From Magicicada septendecula (Eukaryota > Arthropoda > Insecta > Hemiptera > Cicadidae), in assembly GCA_034769895.1 (NCBI GenBank), contig CM068369.1, forward strand, positions 429,437,479 to 429,501,478: a stretch of DNA of 64,000 bases. Direction: 5' to 3'. The translations under genes were made by a program, and so were the position numbers. Positions 34,201-46,689 of this stretch are shown here, piece by piece (position 1 is the first letter of the stretch; each line of letters begins with the position of its first letter). The notes beneath the pieces are model-generated. The model did not search any database and was not told the origin of the DNA. It worked only from the letters and a program-made list of their open reading frames with translations.

Positions 34201-37200
34201 TTCTAACGGCAGACTGATACACTACTGTCTTTTGATATGCATATTGTATATTGATATCCATACTGTGGTTATGGATAAACAGAAAGCTGCTCATATTTGA
34301 ATTACTTACTTATGATTTTATTTTTATACTACTTATTCAATTTGCTGAAGTGTTTATGTACATCCCCATATTTTTTCCTTTCCTCATAGTATATAGTATC
34401 AAATGCTCTACAAACTGAATGAAAATTGTATCAATGTGGGCATTATTCAAATAAGAATGTTGTTTAATACTAATTTGATTTATTCACTTCTGAATTTGTT
34501 ATATATGCTTAGTGAAGGAATTGAAACTGCAGAAATATTTTTGACATACGTGTACATTTTATACAAGAAACATATGGAACAATTTAGGCCTACACATTAA
34601 TTAGTTAATAACATCTGCCATTAATATTGCTGCTTAACAAGGTTACGCATGCGCATGGAAAGCCAAGAATTAATCCCCAATTACAGTCTACAATGGGTAC
34701 AAAATAATGACTGACAAATTATGGGTGAAAGTAAATAAATGGGATACTGTAAAACATGAAAAAGTATTGATATGTAATTTATACTAGCAGTACAAAAAAT
34801 AGCTGTCCCTAGCTTTCAGGCAAATAACATGGGCTAATAGATGTAACGATCATTTTTCTTATTTGTAATTTTTGAACAGTGCAACAATAAAAACTTCGAA
34901 TCACAATAATCAAAGCACAGCACAAAAATGACTGATATTAGGCTAACGTGGTGCATAACAGAAGAATCTAATGTGTACAAAAAATGTCAGGTATACTTAG
35001 AACTGGCATTAAATCAAACAATTATATTTCATAATAGATGACTAACAGATGTGGTTTTGGTACACTTACAGCTGGGGCTAAAATGAATCCAACCTAATAA
35101 TAAATCTCTCTCTCTCTCTCTCTCTCATTATATGATATGCAGCATACACATGACTTCAACCAGCTTTCATACTGAACATAGTACTATATAATTATAAAAA
35201 AAAAAAAAAATAGACCAATTAATGTTAAATCGGTCCTTAAATTAGCCTAACCGTTTTTGTGCTTAAAAAATGTCTTTCATTTGATAATAATTCTATTTAC
35301 ATGATAAATATTCTATGTAAACTGGATATTTATCAAATGGAATATGCAATTTTTCTTAATTAAATAACTGTGATTACATTTTAATTAATATTTTCTTAAG
35401 ATAACCTGCTGATTCCATGTAAACACAAAAAGTATTTTTAACATTTACAATACAAATAAAGGTTCTGTTAAATCAATGTAATTTGTTCATTAAAAATCTA
35501 TTAATTGTAAATGATATGAGAGTAATTTCAACTTTGTTTCAATTTTTGTAATCTTTCCAACTCAAAGAGTAATACTGAACTTTCAAACTTAAGTAAATAT
35601 ATTTTATTCAACACAGAACTAATTCTGAAGGTGTATAATTTCTGTACAAAAAAATTTAAGGTACAAAATTATATTAGGCCTAATATATTCTTAAAACTCT
35701 CATATTATACAATACTATAGTACACCCCTGTAACTGACTTTATGATGTTATTCATAATGTAGAATATAGATTCTATCAAATTAAACGTCCTCTTTACCTT
35801 TTAATTAACTTCGGTGAGCATAGAGAGGAGTAGACACAGAAAGAAAGTAATTTCTATAGAGAAGTTATTGATAATGTTCCTAATTGTAGTGGATTCTTAA
35901 TCATACGAATTGTAGAATTTCTTAGTTATCAAAATAAAAATTCTGTTCATGGTACATAATCATACACCGCTATGTTCAGTAAACATTACATTAAATCTAA
36001 ACAGAAGTAGTCATTTTATTTATTTCAAGTTAATTTCATAAGAGAAATGTTTATTTATATTCTTTATTCTAATAATAGTTATGAATTATTGTAGTTATTT
36101 GATCCCATTCATGTAAAACATAAAATGTACAGTTTTGTTTTTATTATTTTTTACCCAATGATGCACAGTGTTTTAAATGTAGTTCAAACATTTTTTTTAA
36201 GTATTATTAATTAAATATACACAATGTTTGTCATTGAATTAAGGTCAAATGAGTATTCATTTTATGATAGAGTTAAACATATAAAACTTTACAATCATTA
36301 TAACGTTTAAATTGCAGGTATATTCTTGAATATTGTCAAAAAATTATATTTTTTAATACTCATCAGCATTAAACTAACAAAAATAAGAATGGGCCAGGTT
36401 AGTCTAGGCGTTTCCATACCACGTTGTAGCATAGTAGGCCAGTATTGATTTTACAGTAATGTGTAGAAACATCTAGAACAGACTACAATGGGTTTTAAGA
36501 GGGAAGGAGGCCTACCTAGCAAAATTCAACAGAAATTTATTAACATGGATCCTTTAGTAGCATAATAAAATTATTTTGTTCTGTTCTGTTTTATTTTATT
36601 TTTAAATAATTTTAAATTTTAGAAAATAATGAATCTAAAATTATTCCCAAAATAACATTCTTGTTAAATAAGGGTGTAGCCTACTGTAAATAACAAAAAT
36701 ATAATTTCATTTAACTATATAAACTGTAAATAATAGTTTACAACAGAAAATGTGTGTAGAAGTTAATATTTGAATGATATATATGTACCTAGTTTGTTTC
36801 TTGGCAATATAAAAATCAGTCGCGACATTATTAACATGAAAAGAAGGCCTTTGTTCTGAAGCTTGTCAAAGCTTTTTAGAAGATGAATTCACAGGTGTAT
36901 TAAAACATATTTCACTTGATTCCTGAATGTTCAAATGCTTAATAGTTACAGTATTTTTGGAGTTTTAATAATAAAATATTATTGTATAAGAAATTCAGAA
37001 TATAAGAAAAGGCTAAAAATACTCAAGGACTACAAAGAAAAGCGTTTTTCACTGTAACAATGATTTACATACTATTACAGATCTGCAAGTGTTGGGCCTA
37101 TATGAACAATACAAATTTTTTAAAAAGTTCTTTATGGTTAAAATATACTGGAAGTGAGTTTATTTTATATTGTCAATAAAACAGACTTAATAGTCTCCGT

Positions 37201-37617
37201 CTTGGATTACAAAAAATTCAGTATGAAATAAAGGTTCCTTCATATTTTACAGCAGTTAGTAAATTTTTAAATTCTTTCTCTATGCACCTTTTTTGATGTT
37301 ATTAATTCACAATGTGTGTAACTTTAAAATTATTGTTTTTAATTACATGACCGAGGGTTACTAATTATAGATCACAGACAGGAAGGGTTAAAAAGTAATA
37401 ACAATTCCCAAAAGTAAGTAGAACACATATATAGTTGGAATAAACTGATGTGCAATTTACGGTAACACAGTAAACATAAATATTATATTTGGTATACCTT
37501 ATATTTCGATTGACTTACCTTATATTATAACAAAGCACCTAATTAATTATTTAACAAGTTAAATTTTAAATAAAAACAATCTACAGAATTGTTAATATAT
37601 TTTTCTATTAATCAACT
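34201..37617. other. Long non-coding AT-rich region
   Basis: No gene supported in 3.4 kb. A (CT)n tract lies at 35107-35126 and an imperfect hairpin at ~35272-35345 (CATTTGATAA...TTATCAAATG). Confidence 0.6.
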
Positions 37618-38125
37618 GAACACTTGCACATATTTTTTGAAAAGCTTCTTAACGGGAATTACATTATTTTGTACAAAAACAGTACTTTTGACTTCTAATA
37701 ATTAACAAAAACACTAAATTATTACTAGAAAATTCCATACGGTACTGAAATACGTTAATTCACTGAACTGTGACTACAGTTTTTTATAAAACTGATCACT
37801 GACATATTATTTCTTAAACGCTTCTTTCAACGGCAATTACACTCAATTTTCACAAATTTCAGCGCTTTATTATTTATTACTTTTAATTATAAATAAAACA
37901 CTAGGTCGTTACTAGAAACTTCCATACAGAAATTCGTTAATGAATAACAGAATTCTAAATACATTATTGAATGAAACCGAACACTGACAGATAATTTCTT
38001 GAACACTTCTTTCAACAATAATTACACTTAATTCCAAAAATTTGCAATACTAAATTATTTAATTTTAATAATAAACAAAACATTTATTACTAGAAAATTC
38101 CAAACAGAAATACGTTAAGACATAA
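37618..38125 (+). repeat. ~180-bp module in three diverged tandem copies upstream of Hsp70
   Basis: Units start near 37618, 37798 and 37980. Each has CACTG/CACTT...ATTTCTT(A/G)AA, CTTCTTTCAA, AATTACACT, then AAA-CACTA... and TTACTAGAAAATTCCA with A(A)ATACGTTAA. Every unit carries a heat-shock-element core: 37727-37736 (AGAAAATTCC), 37914-37923 (AGAAACTTCC) and 38092-38101 (AGAAAATTCC). A fourth ACTAGAAGTTTCT stands at 38163-38175 in the proximal promoter. Confidence 0.75.
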
Positions 38126-38159
38126 GACGCCAATAACAGCTGACCTACAAAAACAGCTG

Positions 38160-38310
38160 GTAACTAGAAGTTTCTGTGCAACACGAACTGTGATTGGTTA
38201 TTTTCGACCACTCGCAGCCGTTCTACATTCACAAGTCCAGAATTTTCTTGGCGCTTATTTTCGAATGTCGAGCTCTATATAAGCGAGCGCGGAGCGCCGG
38301 TGCGTCAGTA
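38160..38310 (+). promoter_or_regulatory. Hsp70 core and heat-shock promoter
   Basis: Heat shock factor binding cores (nGAAnnTTCn) at 38166-38175 (AGAAGTTTCT) and 38239-38248 (AGAATTTTCT), a TTCGAA half-site cluster at 38260-38265, an inverted CCAAT box (ATTGG, ~38193), a TATATAA box at 38276-38282 and an arthropod initiator TCAGT at 38305-38309. The A at 38307 is 31 bp from the first T of the TATA box. The predicted leader is about 86 bases, A-rich, as in insect Hsp70 messages. This is a textbook heat-inducible promoter. Confidence 0.9.
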
Positions 38311-38392
38311 TCGAATCAAAAAACGAAAGAAACTTTATGTAGTGCGCCTTTTTCTTGCTACTCGTGTGAGTGTTAATTGATTAATTGTGAAG

Positions 38393-40306
38393 ATGGTTGG
38401 AAAAACACCGGCAATTGGTATTGATTTGGGAACAACATACTCCTGCGTTGGTGTATGGCAACACGGGAAAGTGGAGATCATCGCAAATGACCAAGGAAAC
38501 AGGACAACACCTAGTTACGTCGCCTTTACGGACAGCGAGCGACTCATCGGCGATGCAGCTAAAAATCAGGTTGCGATGAATCCAACTAACACAGTATTCG
38601 ACGCCAAACGATTAATTGGCCGAAAATACGATGATCCGAAAATACAGGAGGACCTCAAGCACTGGCCGTTCAAAGTGATCAACGACTGTGGTAAGCCAAA
38701 AATACAGGTAGAATACAAAGGTGTAATTAAAAGGTTTTCTCCGGAAGAAATCAGCTCCATGGTTCTCACTAAAATGAAGGAGACGGCAGAATCGTTTTTG
38801 GGTTGCAAAATTAGGGACGCGGTGATTACAGTTCCAGCTTACTTCAACGACGCTCAGAGACAAGCCACTAAAGATGCGGGTGCTATTGCTGGTTTGAATG
38901 TATTGAGGATCATCAATGAGCCTACAGCCGCTGCTCTAGCCTACGGACTGGACAAGAACTTAAAAGGAGAGAGAAACGTATTGATTTTTGACCTTGGAGG
39001 CGGTACCTTTGACGTGTCCATCTTAACAATAGACGAAGGATCATTGTTTGAAGTCAGATCCACTGCTGGTGACACACATCTGGGAGGTGAAGACTTCGAC
39101 AACAGACTAGTAAACCACTTGATTGATGAATTCAAGAGGAAATTCCGCAAGGACATAAGGAATAACGCCAGAGCGGTTCGTCGACTCCGGACAGCGGCAG
39201 AACGCGCCAAGAGGACGCTGTCATCTAGTACCGAGGCCAACATTGAAATAGACGCTCTAGCCGACGGTATCGATTTCTACACCAAAGTGTCTCGCGCCAG
39301 ATTCGAAGAACTCAACGCGGACCTGTTCAGAAGTACACTCCATCCTGTTGAAAAGGCCATCAACGATGCTAAATTGGACAAGTCGCAAATCCACGACGTG
39401 GTTTTGGTGGGTGGATCTACGCGTATACCTAAGATACAAAGCCTTCTACAGGACTTCTTTAACGGTAAATCTCTTAACTTGTCCATCAATCCAGACGAAG
39501 CTGTTGCCTATGGCGCAGCAGTACAAGCGGCCATCCTCAACGGAGAACAGAGTTCAGCCATTCAGGATGTCCTTCTGATAGACGTAACACCGCTGTCTCT
39601 TGGCATCGAAACCGCAGGAGGGGTAATGACGAAGATCATCGAGCGGAACACCAGCATACCGTGTAAACAAACCCAGACATTCACCACATACTCCGATAAC
39701 CAACCTGCAGTCACCGTGCAAGTATTCGAGGGGGAAAGAGCCATGACCAAAGATAACAACCTGCTAGGAACGTTCGACTTAACCGGAATCCCCCCTGCAC
39801 CTCGAGGAGTGCCGAAAATAGACGTTACATTCGATTTGGACGCTAACGGTATATTGAACGTATCCGCTAAAGATAACAGTTCTGGAAGATCAAAGAATAT
39901 AGTCATCAAAAATGATAAAGGCCGTCTATCCAAGGAAGAAATAGAAAGAATGGTGAACGAAGCAGAACGGTACAAAGACGAAGACGACAAACAACGAGAA
40001 AAAATAGCGGCTAGGAACCAACTGGAGGGTTACATCTTCGGCGTTAAACAAGCCATAGACGACAAAGGCGATAAACTCAGTGAAGGAAACAAGGATCGCG
40101 TTAGAAGCAAGTGCAACGAAGCGCTCCAGTGGCTGGACAACAACACTTTGGCTGACAAGGAGGAGTACGAGTATAAGTACAAAGAACTACAACGTGAGTG
40201 CGGAGAATATATGAAGAAGATGCATGGAGTCGGAGCAGACTGTGGAGCACAAGCGAGGACCGGTACCAACTCCAACTCGGGACCAACGATTGAAGAAGTC
40301 GACTAA
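38393..40306 (+). CDS. Hsp70: Heat-inducible cytosolic Hsp70 chaperone, 637 aa, intronless
   Basis: ATP-driven chaperone that binds unfolded proteins in cytosol and nucleus with DnaJ-type and exchange-factor partners. The ATPase domain (residues ~1-390) has the three family signatures: IDLGTTYS (10-17), [14 protein letters not shown] (198-211) and [13 protein letters not shown] (336-348). The linker [15 protein letters not shown] follows (392-406), then the substrate-binding domain and helical lid. The C-terminal EEVD docks TPR co-chaperones and marks a cytosolic form. A basic stretch at ~248-275 may act as the nuclear signal. GGMP repeats typical of constitutive Hsc70 are missing, and there is no intron; together with HSEs this indicates the stress-induced type. 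The start is the ATG at 38393 ([11 protein letters not shown]). The gene looks fully intact. Confidence 0.97.
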   Translation: MVGKTPAIGIDLGTTYSCVGVWQHGKVEIIANDQGNRTTPSYVAFTDSERLIGDAAKNQVAMNPTNTVFDAKRLIGRKYDDPKIQEDLKHWPFKVINDCGKPKIQVEYKGVIKRFSPEEISSMVLTKMKETAESFLGCKIRDAVITVPAYFNDAQRQATKDAGAIAGLNVLRIINEPTAAALAYGLDKNLKGERNVLIFDLGGGTFDVSILTIDEGSLFEVRSTAGDTHLGGEDFDNRLVNHLIDEFKRKFRKDIRNNARAVRRLRTAAERAKRTLSSSTEANIEIDALADGIDFYTKVSRARFEELNADLFRSTLHPVEKAINDAKLDKSQIHDVVLVGGSTRIPKIQSLLQDFFNGKSLNLSINPDEAVAYGAAVQAAILNGEQSSAIQDVLLIDVTPLSLGIETAGGVMTKIIERNTSIPCKQTQTFTTYSDNQPAVTVQVFEGERAMTKDNNLLGTFDLTGIPPAPRGVPKIDVTFDLDANGILNVSAKDNSSGRSKNIVIKNDKGRLSKEEIERMVNEAERYKDEDDKQREKIAARNQLEGYIFGVKQAIDDKGDKLSEGNKDRVRSKCNEALQWLDNNTLADKEEYEYKYKELQRECGEYMKKMHGVGADCGAQARTGTNSNSGPTIEEVD

Positions 40307-40499
40307 GCTTCTGCGCGGAAACCATATGAGGTGGGAAATCTGATCTCTATCACTTTGTTCTTTTTGTTATAAGACTGTTGGTATGAAAGTAATGTATGAC
40401 TGTAATTCTGTTCCTTTCTAGTATTTTTTTTCCAACTATGTGATCACTTTGTTCCTATGACATCTTAACTTATTCCGTTCTGTGTAACTTTTTTTCTTT

Positions 40500-40505
40500 A
40501 ATAAA
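40500..40505 (+). terminator. Hsp70 polyadenylation signal
   Basis: AATAAA 194 bp after the Hsp70 stop, within a T-rich 3' UTR and followed by T-rich sequence. It is the first canonical signal downstream. Confidence 0.75.
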
Positions 40506-42479
40506 TTACTTTTTTCATAATTTAATTTTTTCTCTCTCAAACCCTTTCATCATAAATTTATGAAAACCATTATTTCAATTTTCAGCAATTTAATTAAGAT
40601 ATTTAAATTAGTAATAGTTTTTTATTTTGTCTATCTTGAAATGAGAGGAAATTTAAAACTGAAGTTTGAAAGATGAATGTATGTTGTAGTAAAATTTTAA
40701 TTGATGTTAAAAGTAAAATAAAGAACAGTGCAAAATTGTGTGATAAATGATATGTGGTAATGAAGAGTAATTAATATTCTAACTAAATTATATAATGCAA
40801 AATATATGAAATTACTGTTTATTAGTTACATATCAGTGACAATATATAGTAAATAATAAATCAATAATATGAAACTAATAGTAGTATACAGTATTTTATT
40901 GCAATTTAAAATGTGAATGTAATAACAATGTATAATATGTTAATACAAGTTGAAATAACTGAAATTTCTGAAATAAATGTAGTCATTAATTATGTGATAT
41001 TATTAGAATAATGATACATTTTTTTAATTTTCAAAATTGAAAATAAAATGAAAATGTTAAGATATTATAAAAATAAAAAATCAGCTTATAAAATGCCATT
41101 AGCAGAGTTGCAGTAAATTAACTGTTAATACAAATTTTAAATTTCACTGCATGTGTTTAAATGTATTCGAAATTTTAAATTAATGATAGCAATAAGGGAG
41201 TAATTGTGTGTAATGAATAGCGGTAATATGCAATTATATATAACGTAGTAATGACATGCAATTAATATACTGTAATAATGATAATGTACAATTTTTGAAT
41301 TCCAATTGAATTTGAATTGACTGAATAAACGTTGTTAAAGATACTACATATAGCAAAATGTCAGAAAAATGACATAACAATTTCTGATTTATTATTTTAC
41401 TGAATTATGTAGGCCTATACGTAATTAAATAACCTAATTTTAATTATTTACTTTTTACTCTGAACTAAGTTCTATTTTGAAAACATTACACGCTCAAGAT
41501 TGTTAACATTAAAAACGTTAATATTTTTAGATAAGAGGGCAAATAATTGTGAACGTAGCCAGTTTTAACAACAGAACAGACATTGTGTTTAAAAATGCTG
41601 AAATTGAAAAATGGTTTTCATTATTAAGATTTTTTACGTACGTTTAAACAAAAGTAAACAAAAATGGCATTTGTATGGTGTCTACTGTGACGAATATGAA
41701 CAAAACATACATGTCCATGACTGGAAATCTGGAAATCGGAAATAGAACTTCCTTTAATTGCGTTAGATTCGTGAAATCTGTAACGTTAGCAATAAAAATG
41801 CTACAAGTTATCAAGTGAGACGAATTGAATTATGAAAATTTAAGTCGGAAAATTACAAATTACGCACTTACAAACATTTACCATAAATAAACTTACACCA
41901 CATTTGACACGTACTGTTAAATGTAAGTCATGAACATATGCATTTAAAATGAACACGTACGTATATTGTTTGGCAATTAGTTGTACTTGGAAAAGTTTCA
42001 GCATCGTGTGAAGGTATAAAAGAGTTATACTCATTAAGTACATAAGAGACTAAACTTTAAAAAACGTGGGGGCTGGTAATACAAAATTTTCACATTCACA
42101 CGCACGCAAATAATATGACACATTATTTTAGTCCTTTCTCTGGTGAGTGCACGAATACCTGGCGCAGTCTTCACCGCGTAATTTGAAGACGGAAGTAGTA
42201 AATTTGTATGTAAATAAATTCACACACGTCTCCCCTACTTTCGCATACACTGACGTGTACAATTTGGAGTGCTTACTGCGGATACCGCGTACTCGGCTGT
42301 CGCCATGATGCTGTAAACCTTAACGGTACATGTGTATATATAAAATCACAGTATAAACCAATACAATTTTGAGTGTTTTTACTGTTTACAATAAAATATT
42401 TCATCATCTACTGGGTAAGTGAAAACTGCGTATCGACAGGTAAATTTAAATAATACTCTTGTGTGGCAACTAGTTGGCT
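40506..42479. other. Non-coding AT-rich, nothing recognised
   Basis: No supported gene. A TATATATAAAA stretch at ~42333-42343 lies 140 bp before the candidate exon at 42480 and could be its TATA box. Confidence 0.55.
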
Positions 42480-42584
42480 ATGGAAGAAGCAAACGTGTTT
42501 ATATACCTAAGCGGAGTTTTCATCAACGCCAAGAAAACTCTCTTCTACTGTCAAGTTAAGAACCGTGAGCAACTTATTCAACAG
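42480..42584 (+). CDS. Candidate first coding exon, protein unknown
   Basis: ATG at 42480 in good context (G at -3, G at +4) opens exactly 35 codons: MEEANVFIYLSGVFINAKKT, then LFYCQVKNREQLIQQ. It ends at CAG followed by GTATAA at 42585, a fair splice donor, in phase 0. Reading on would stop at once, as expected at an exon end. Codon and base composition are more balanced than the surrounding DNA. I do not recognise the protein. No downstream exon was identified; the 10-kb retrotransposon at 44610 may lie within its first intron. Confidence 0.35.
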
Positions 42585-42649
42585 GTATAACTTTTAACAG
42601 TAGCGTGCGCATATATATTCGTACTCTGTGAGCGTGCGCACGTAGGTTT

Positions 42650-42652
<3 letters not shown>

Positions 42653-42681
<29 letters not shown>
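42653..42681. repeat. (GA)n microsatellite
   Basis: About 14 GA units. Confidence 0.9.
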
Positions 42682-42684
<3 letters not shown>

Positions 42685-42951
42685 TTATATTTTTGTACTT
42701 GGCACAAAGTGATACGAGTTGAGGTAGGTAAGTAGACGCCGCCGGCAACAGATCGGTAAGGGCGATGGCTTCATTGTGTCTGGCGAGCTTCGGATCGATT
42801 CTCTTGCAGGGGCAGTGGAGGAAAGGGAAAGTGTAAACAAAATGAGTGAAAGTGGTTTCGTATTCACTGAAAAGCGTATAATCTTCTGGACTCGGTTCGT
42901 TTGAGAAATGAAGCGAGATTGCGTGCGTGCATGCGTGTGTGGTAGTGGTGG

Positions 42952-42952
<1 letters not shown>

Positions 42953-42998
<46 letters not shown>
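42953..42998. repeat. (GT)n microsatellite
   Basis: About 23 GT units, followed by a short GA tract. A 194-codon open frame on the minus strand runs through this and the preceding (GA)n and is an artefact of them. Confidence 0.92.
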
Positions 42999-42999
<1 letters not shown>

Positions 43000-43508
43000 T
43001 AGAGAGAGAGAGTGTGAGAGTGGTTGTGTGTGTTAGAGGGGGAATTAAGAAAGACAAATTGAGAGGTAAGTAGCCGGGAATAGCGCGCAACGTATCCACC
43101 AACAAATGAATTACGCGATACGAATGAGCGAGGAAAAGGAATAGAAATGTAAATACATACAACGCTGATATTTTATTGAACTATTTATATACTTTTCTCC
43201 ACATAAAAATATGCTGTGAACATATAACTCAGTCACTGTGAGACAGAAAGTTTTAGCACGAAACACAGAAATTCAAAATACAGACTGTATTAATACAATG
43301 ACAAAAACCAAGCACAGTGTTGGCAAACATAAATTAGATGTCCGCATCCATTAAAAACACAACATTAAAATTTTACAAAGAAAAAGTAAATTGGACTTGA
43401 AATATGCTATAACTTAATTAATTACTGTAGACCAATATAAGATAGTTCACTGTATACAACATTTATACCTCAATAAACTGAAACTGAAAACAATAATTTA
43501 CAACAGGC

Positions 43509-43542
<34 letters not shown>
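43509..43542. repeat. (TA)n microsatellite
   Basis: About 17 TA units. Confidence 0.92.
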
Positions 43543-43547
<5 letters not shown>

Positions 43548-44609
43548 TACATGTACATGCTTTTACACGTACATAATTATACATATTTACAAAAATAGTT
43601 CCATTTTGGGGAGTATTTTTTCGTTCTTATAGTAAACAAATCCTCCAATATATCTACGTCTGGCAATGTATTACGTTTCACAGGAAGTAAAAGGTTACGG
43701 TGGTTTGTTTAAAAGGTGCTGTTCGGCATAAGTACTGGAAAATGACGTTCACATTTTCGATGAGTGAATTTGTTCATTGTAGAAAATAAAGCGAAACATT
43801 AGATTAGAGACGTAAAGCTAAAATAAAAACACTACAATAAATAACAATTTATGGAATCAATTCTTTACTCTCAGTCATCCCATGGAGTTTCGAAATGTCA
43901 TCGGCGGCCATCCAGGTTTTGTGAAAACAACAATAAATATAATATACATTTTTTGTAACTTTGTTTGTTAATGCTCGTATAGTGTCAGTTATGGCTAAAT
44001 TAACAACAACAGCAACAACTACAACGATTCTGGTGGTGATGACTATGATGACAGTGTCAGGGGAAGGAATGAAGACAGTCATCAACATAATGTTAGGTCA
44101 GAAATATTCCTATTTATATGGCTCTCATTTCAAAGTTCACTTTCCTAACTGAACGTTTTGTGTCCAACATTTATTGAGCTCAAATTATAAACTCAGAATC
44201 ACACACACACACGCGCGCGCGCGCGCGTATGTGAAATACAACTGTCAGAATATTACAAGATGATTTTCTTTTGTGGCGTTAAGACGCGGGTGTGTATGTG
44301 TGTGTGTGTGTGTGAGAGAGAGAGCCTCTCTATAATTGTTAGTTCTACAATTAGTTGTGACGTTAGTTGTTTCTATAAAAAGAATAACAGTCTCAGGAAA
44401 TATCAGCACTTGTGTAGATTTTCAGCGGCGTATGTACCGCTTTGGCTTACCTGTCTGTTTATTTCGTAAGTTTTACTTATAAAATATCTTAATTCGTACG
44501 TACAAAGTACAGGAACTCATTTCCATATGTATACGATTTGCGGTTGCAAACGGGTCCCTGAAGGAATTAATCGGTCGCGTATAAAAACCGAAAACGCACA
44601 AGAATAGTC
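43543..44609. other. Non-coding with simple repeats
   Basis: Contains (AC)n/(GC)n at ~44201-44227 and (GT)n/(GA)n at ~44291-44325. Open frames of about 60-80 codons here are low-complexity and not supported. Confidence 0.55.
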
Positions 44610-45815
44610 TGTAAAGCAATTACGGCAGAGAATTTTTTTTTGCGTAAACGGCACTGTAGCGGGCGTCAACTGTCAAGAGTGATGCATGGTATAGCCAAAC
44701 GGCCGCCGTTAGACAATGATTTAAGAAGGACAACGCCTTGGCACATAACAGATGTTGGACATGGATGAACGACATAAGCGCAAGTGGCGACAATAACAAA
44801 GAAACAAAAGACGGTGTCAGTTCATCACAACTACCGACAAGGAGTGTACTAAGGGGACGCCAACATTTTCGACATACACGTGTGAGTTAGCGGCTGCACA
44901 TGGACATAACATTTTCCACAAAAGCAGTCTAAGAGCGGATGCAGTTAGGTACAAAGGAACTTATATAGCTGCACAGCGGGAAACTTGCTTACTGGCACGA
45001 CATACGGAGCATCTTGTAAGGCTGCAGAACAGATGTTAGTTCCTGGAAGATGACCACCATCAGCGTGTGAACGTAACAAGGGAAGTCGAGGACAATACGG
45101 CAATTCGACACACCCGGGTTATGGTACACACATGTGCGGAAAGGAAATCGCTTAGAAAGGACACTTGGGAACGTAAGAACAATCACATAACAGACAACCG
45201 TGTAATTAGGTCCGTCGTCATACGGGGAGATGGTGGACAGCAAGACTTTGAGAGAGGGGTCTTGGCTGACCTATCAAGAGCAAGGAATTCGGCAAAGGCG
45301 GGTGTAAAGAAGACGTCAACATGGAGACAAGGGTGAAGAGCGAATGGGAAGTAGACCAGAGACCCCAGCCGGAGTATCCAGGAGGAGCCTTCGCAGAATC
45401 TGATGCGAGAAACCAATCATGACAGTGATTGTGGTAAGGGTATGACATCCGTGGAGGGAGTCGTGTTGCTGAAGTAATAAAATAAGGTGTTCGCAGAGAA
45501 GAAGAGTTCAGTCGATTTCCAATTTTCAAACAATTTAAGTCAGCCTATAAAAATCAGTCAGTCAGTCTATTTTAATCTCAGTTCGGTCGATTTGGAGAGT
45601 TCAGTCTCAGTTCGGTCGTATTCTAAATTTTGTCAGTCAATTCTATTTCGGTATAAACCAGCCAAAGTCTTTCAGATGGACGGTAGTAAAGTGTATTGAT
45701 ACTAGCAAAGAGATCGTTCGGGAGTGTATCAGAGACTATGTAAAACTGTAGAACTAACCCGTGACCAAATACTATGACAATGTCGAGTTAAGTACGATCA
45801 GACTTTGTGATCATA
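44610..45815 (+). repeat. 5' LTR
   Basis: Begins TGTAAAGCAATTACGGCAGA and ends GATCATA. It matches 53480-54685 almost exactly. Short ORFs on both strands appear in both copies and are not genes. TATAGC/TATATAGC at ~44960 may be the promoter TATA region. Confidence 0.93.
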
Positions 45816-46689
45816 AAAATCTCGTTTTTATGAATCTAATGCGAGTGATAAGGTATTGACAATATCACATTACCGTGACATAAGTGACATGAAACAATAT
45901 AGTAAGATTGTGCCACGTTCTTAACTCACTAAAATGCAATTAAAACCAATTATATTTGCATTGTGAATACAGTATAAATGGTACAATCGCTCTAGTTAAA
46001 CGCAGCATAAACTATTGCACGCGTACATCAAAAGTGACAAAGAACCTACACGCAAAGTGTTTTAGACGATGAAGTCATATTCGAGTTAACGCAATTAGTC
46101 ATTATCGTTCATGCGAGTATCCGGATAAAATGTGGGACAAATAGTGTCGTGACGAAGTGTCAAGTGTAATTTAATTGGCGTATCTTCAGCCTGGATTTCT
46201 TCGTAGGATGAGAGGTACGACGCAGTTAATCACCGCAATTTGGATACAAACAACAAGTAAAGTATTATCATTCATGTAACATTAGATTAGGTCGCCACTG
46301 TCCTGCCACTCAAAAAGAACTCGCCACTGAGTAGAATATACATTTATTTAATCGTAGAATATACATTTATTTAATTGTTGAATATACATATATTTAATTG
46401 CTCAAAAGTAACGCAAATTGAGAAATATGAATCCATAGAGTAGGATATATTGAAATTTATATGGTCATTAATTAATTAGTCTTTATTGATTTTGTAGATG
46501 TTCATAACGTAGAGATAATATAACAGCATTGTATATTTGATGTTGTCTAGAAACGCTAACTTTATTCAGTATTTAAATGATATTGAAAACATAGAATAAA
46601 TTTGTATCGTTTATAAAAATTAAATTTGTATTGTTTACGAAAATTAATAGTGTCTGAGTCAGATGATTGTTATTCACCCAAAACACCTG

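Noticed and set aside
38566-40325. Several 60-142-codon frames within Hsp70, mostly antisense
   Set aside because: Shadows of the Hsp70 coding sequence in other frames, mostly on the opposite strand.
42578-43162. 194-codon open frame on the minus strand
   Set aside because: It runs through (GA)n and (GT)n microsatellites, encoding Ser/Leu and Thr/His runs; no domain or conserved feature.
44989-45699. ORFs of 70-103 codons in the 5' LTR, repeated at 53859-54569
   Set aside because: They sit in both LTR copies, overlap on both strands and have no domain; LTR by-products.
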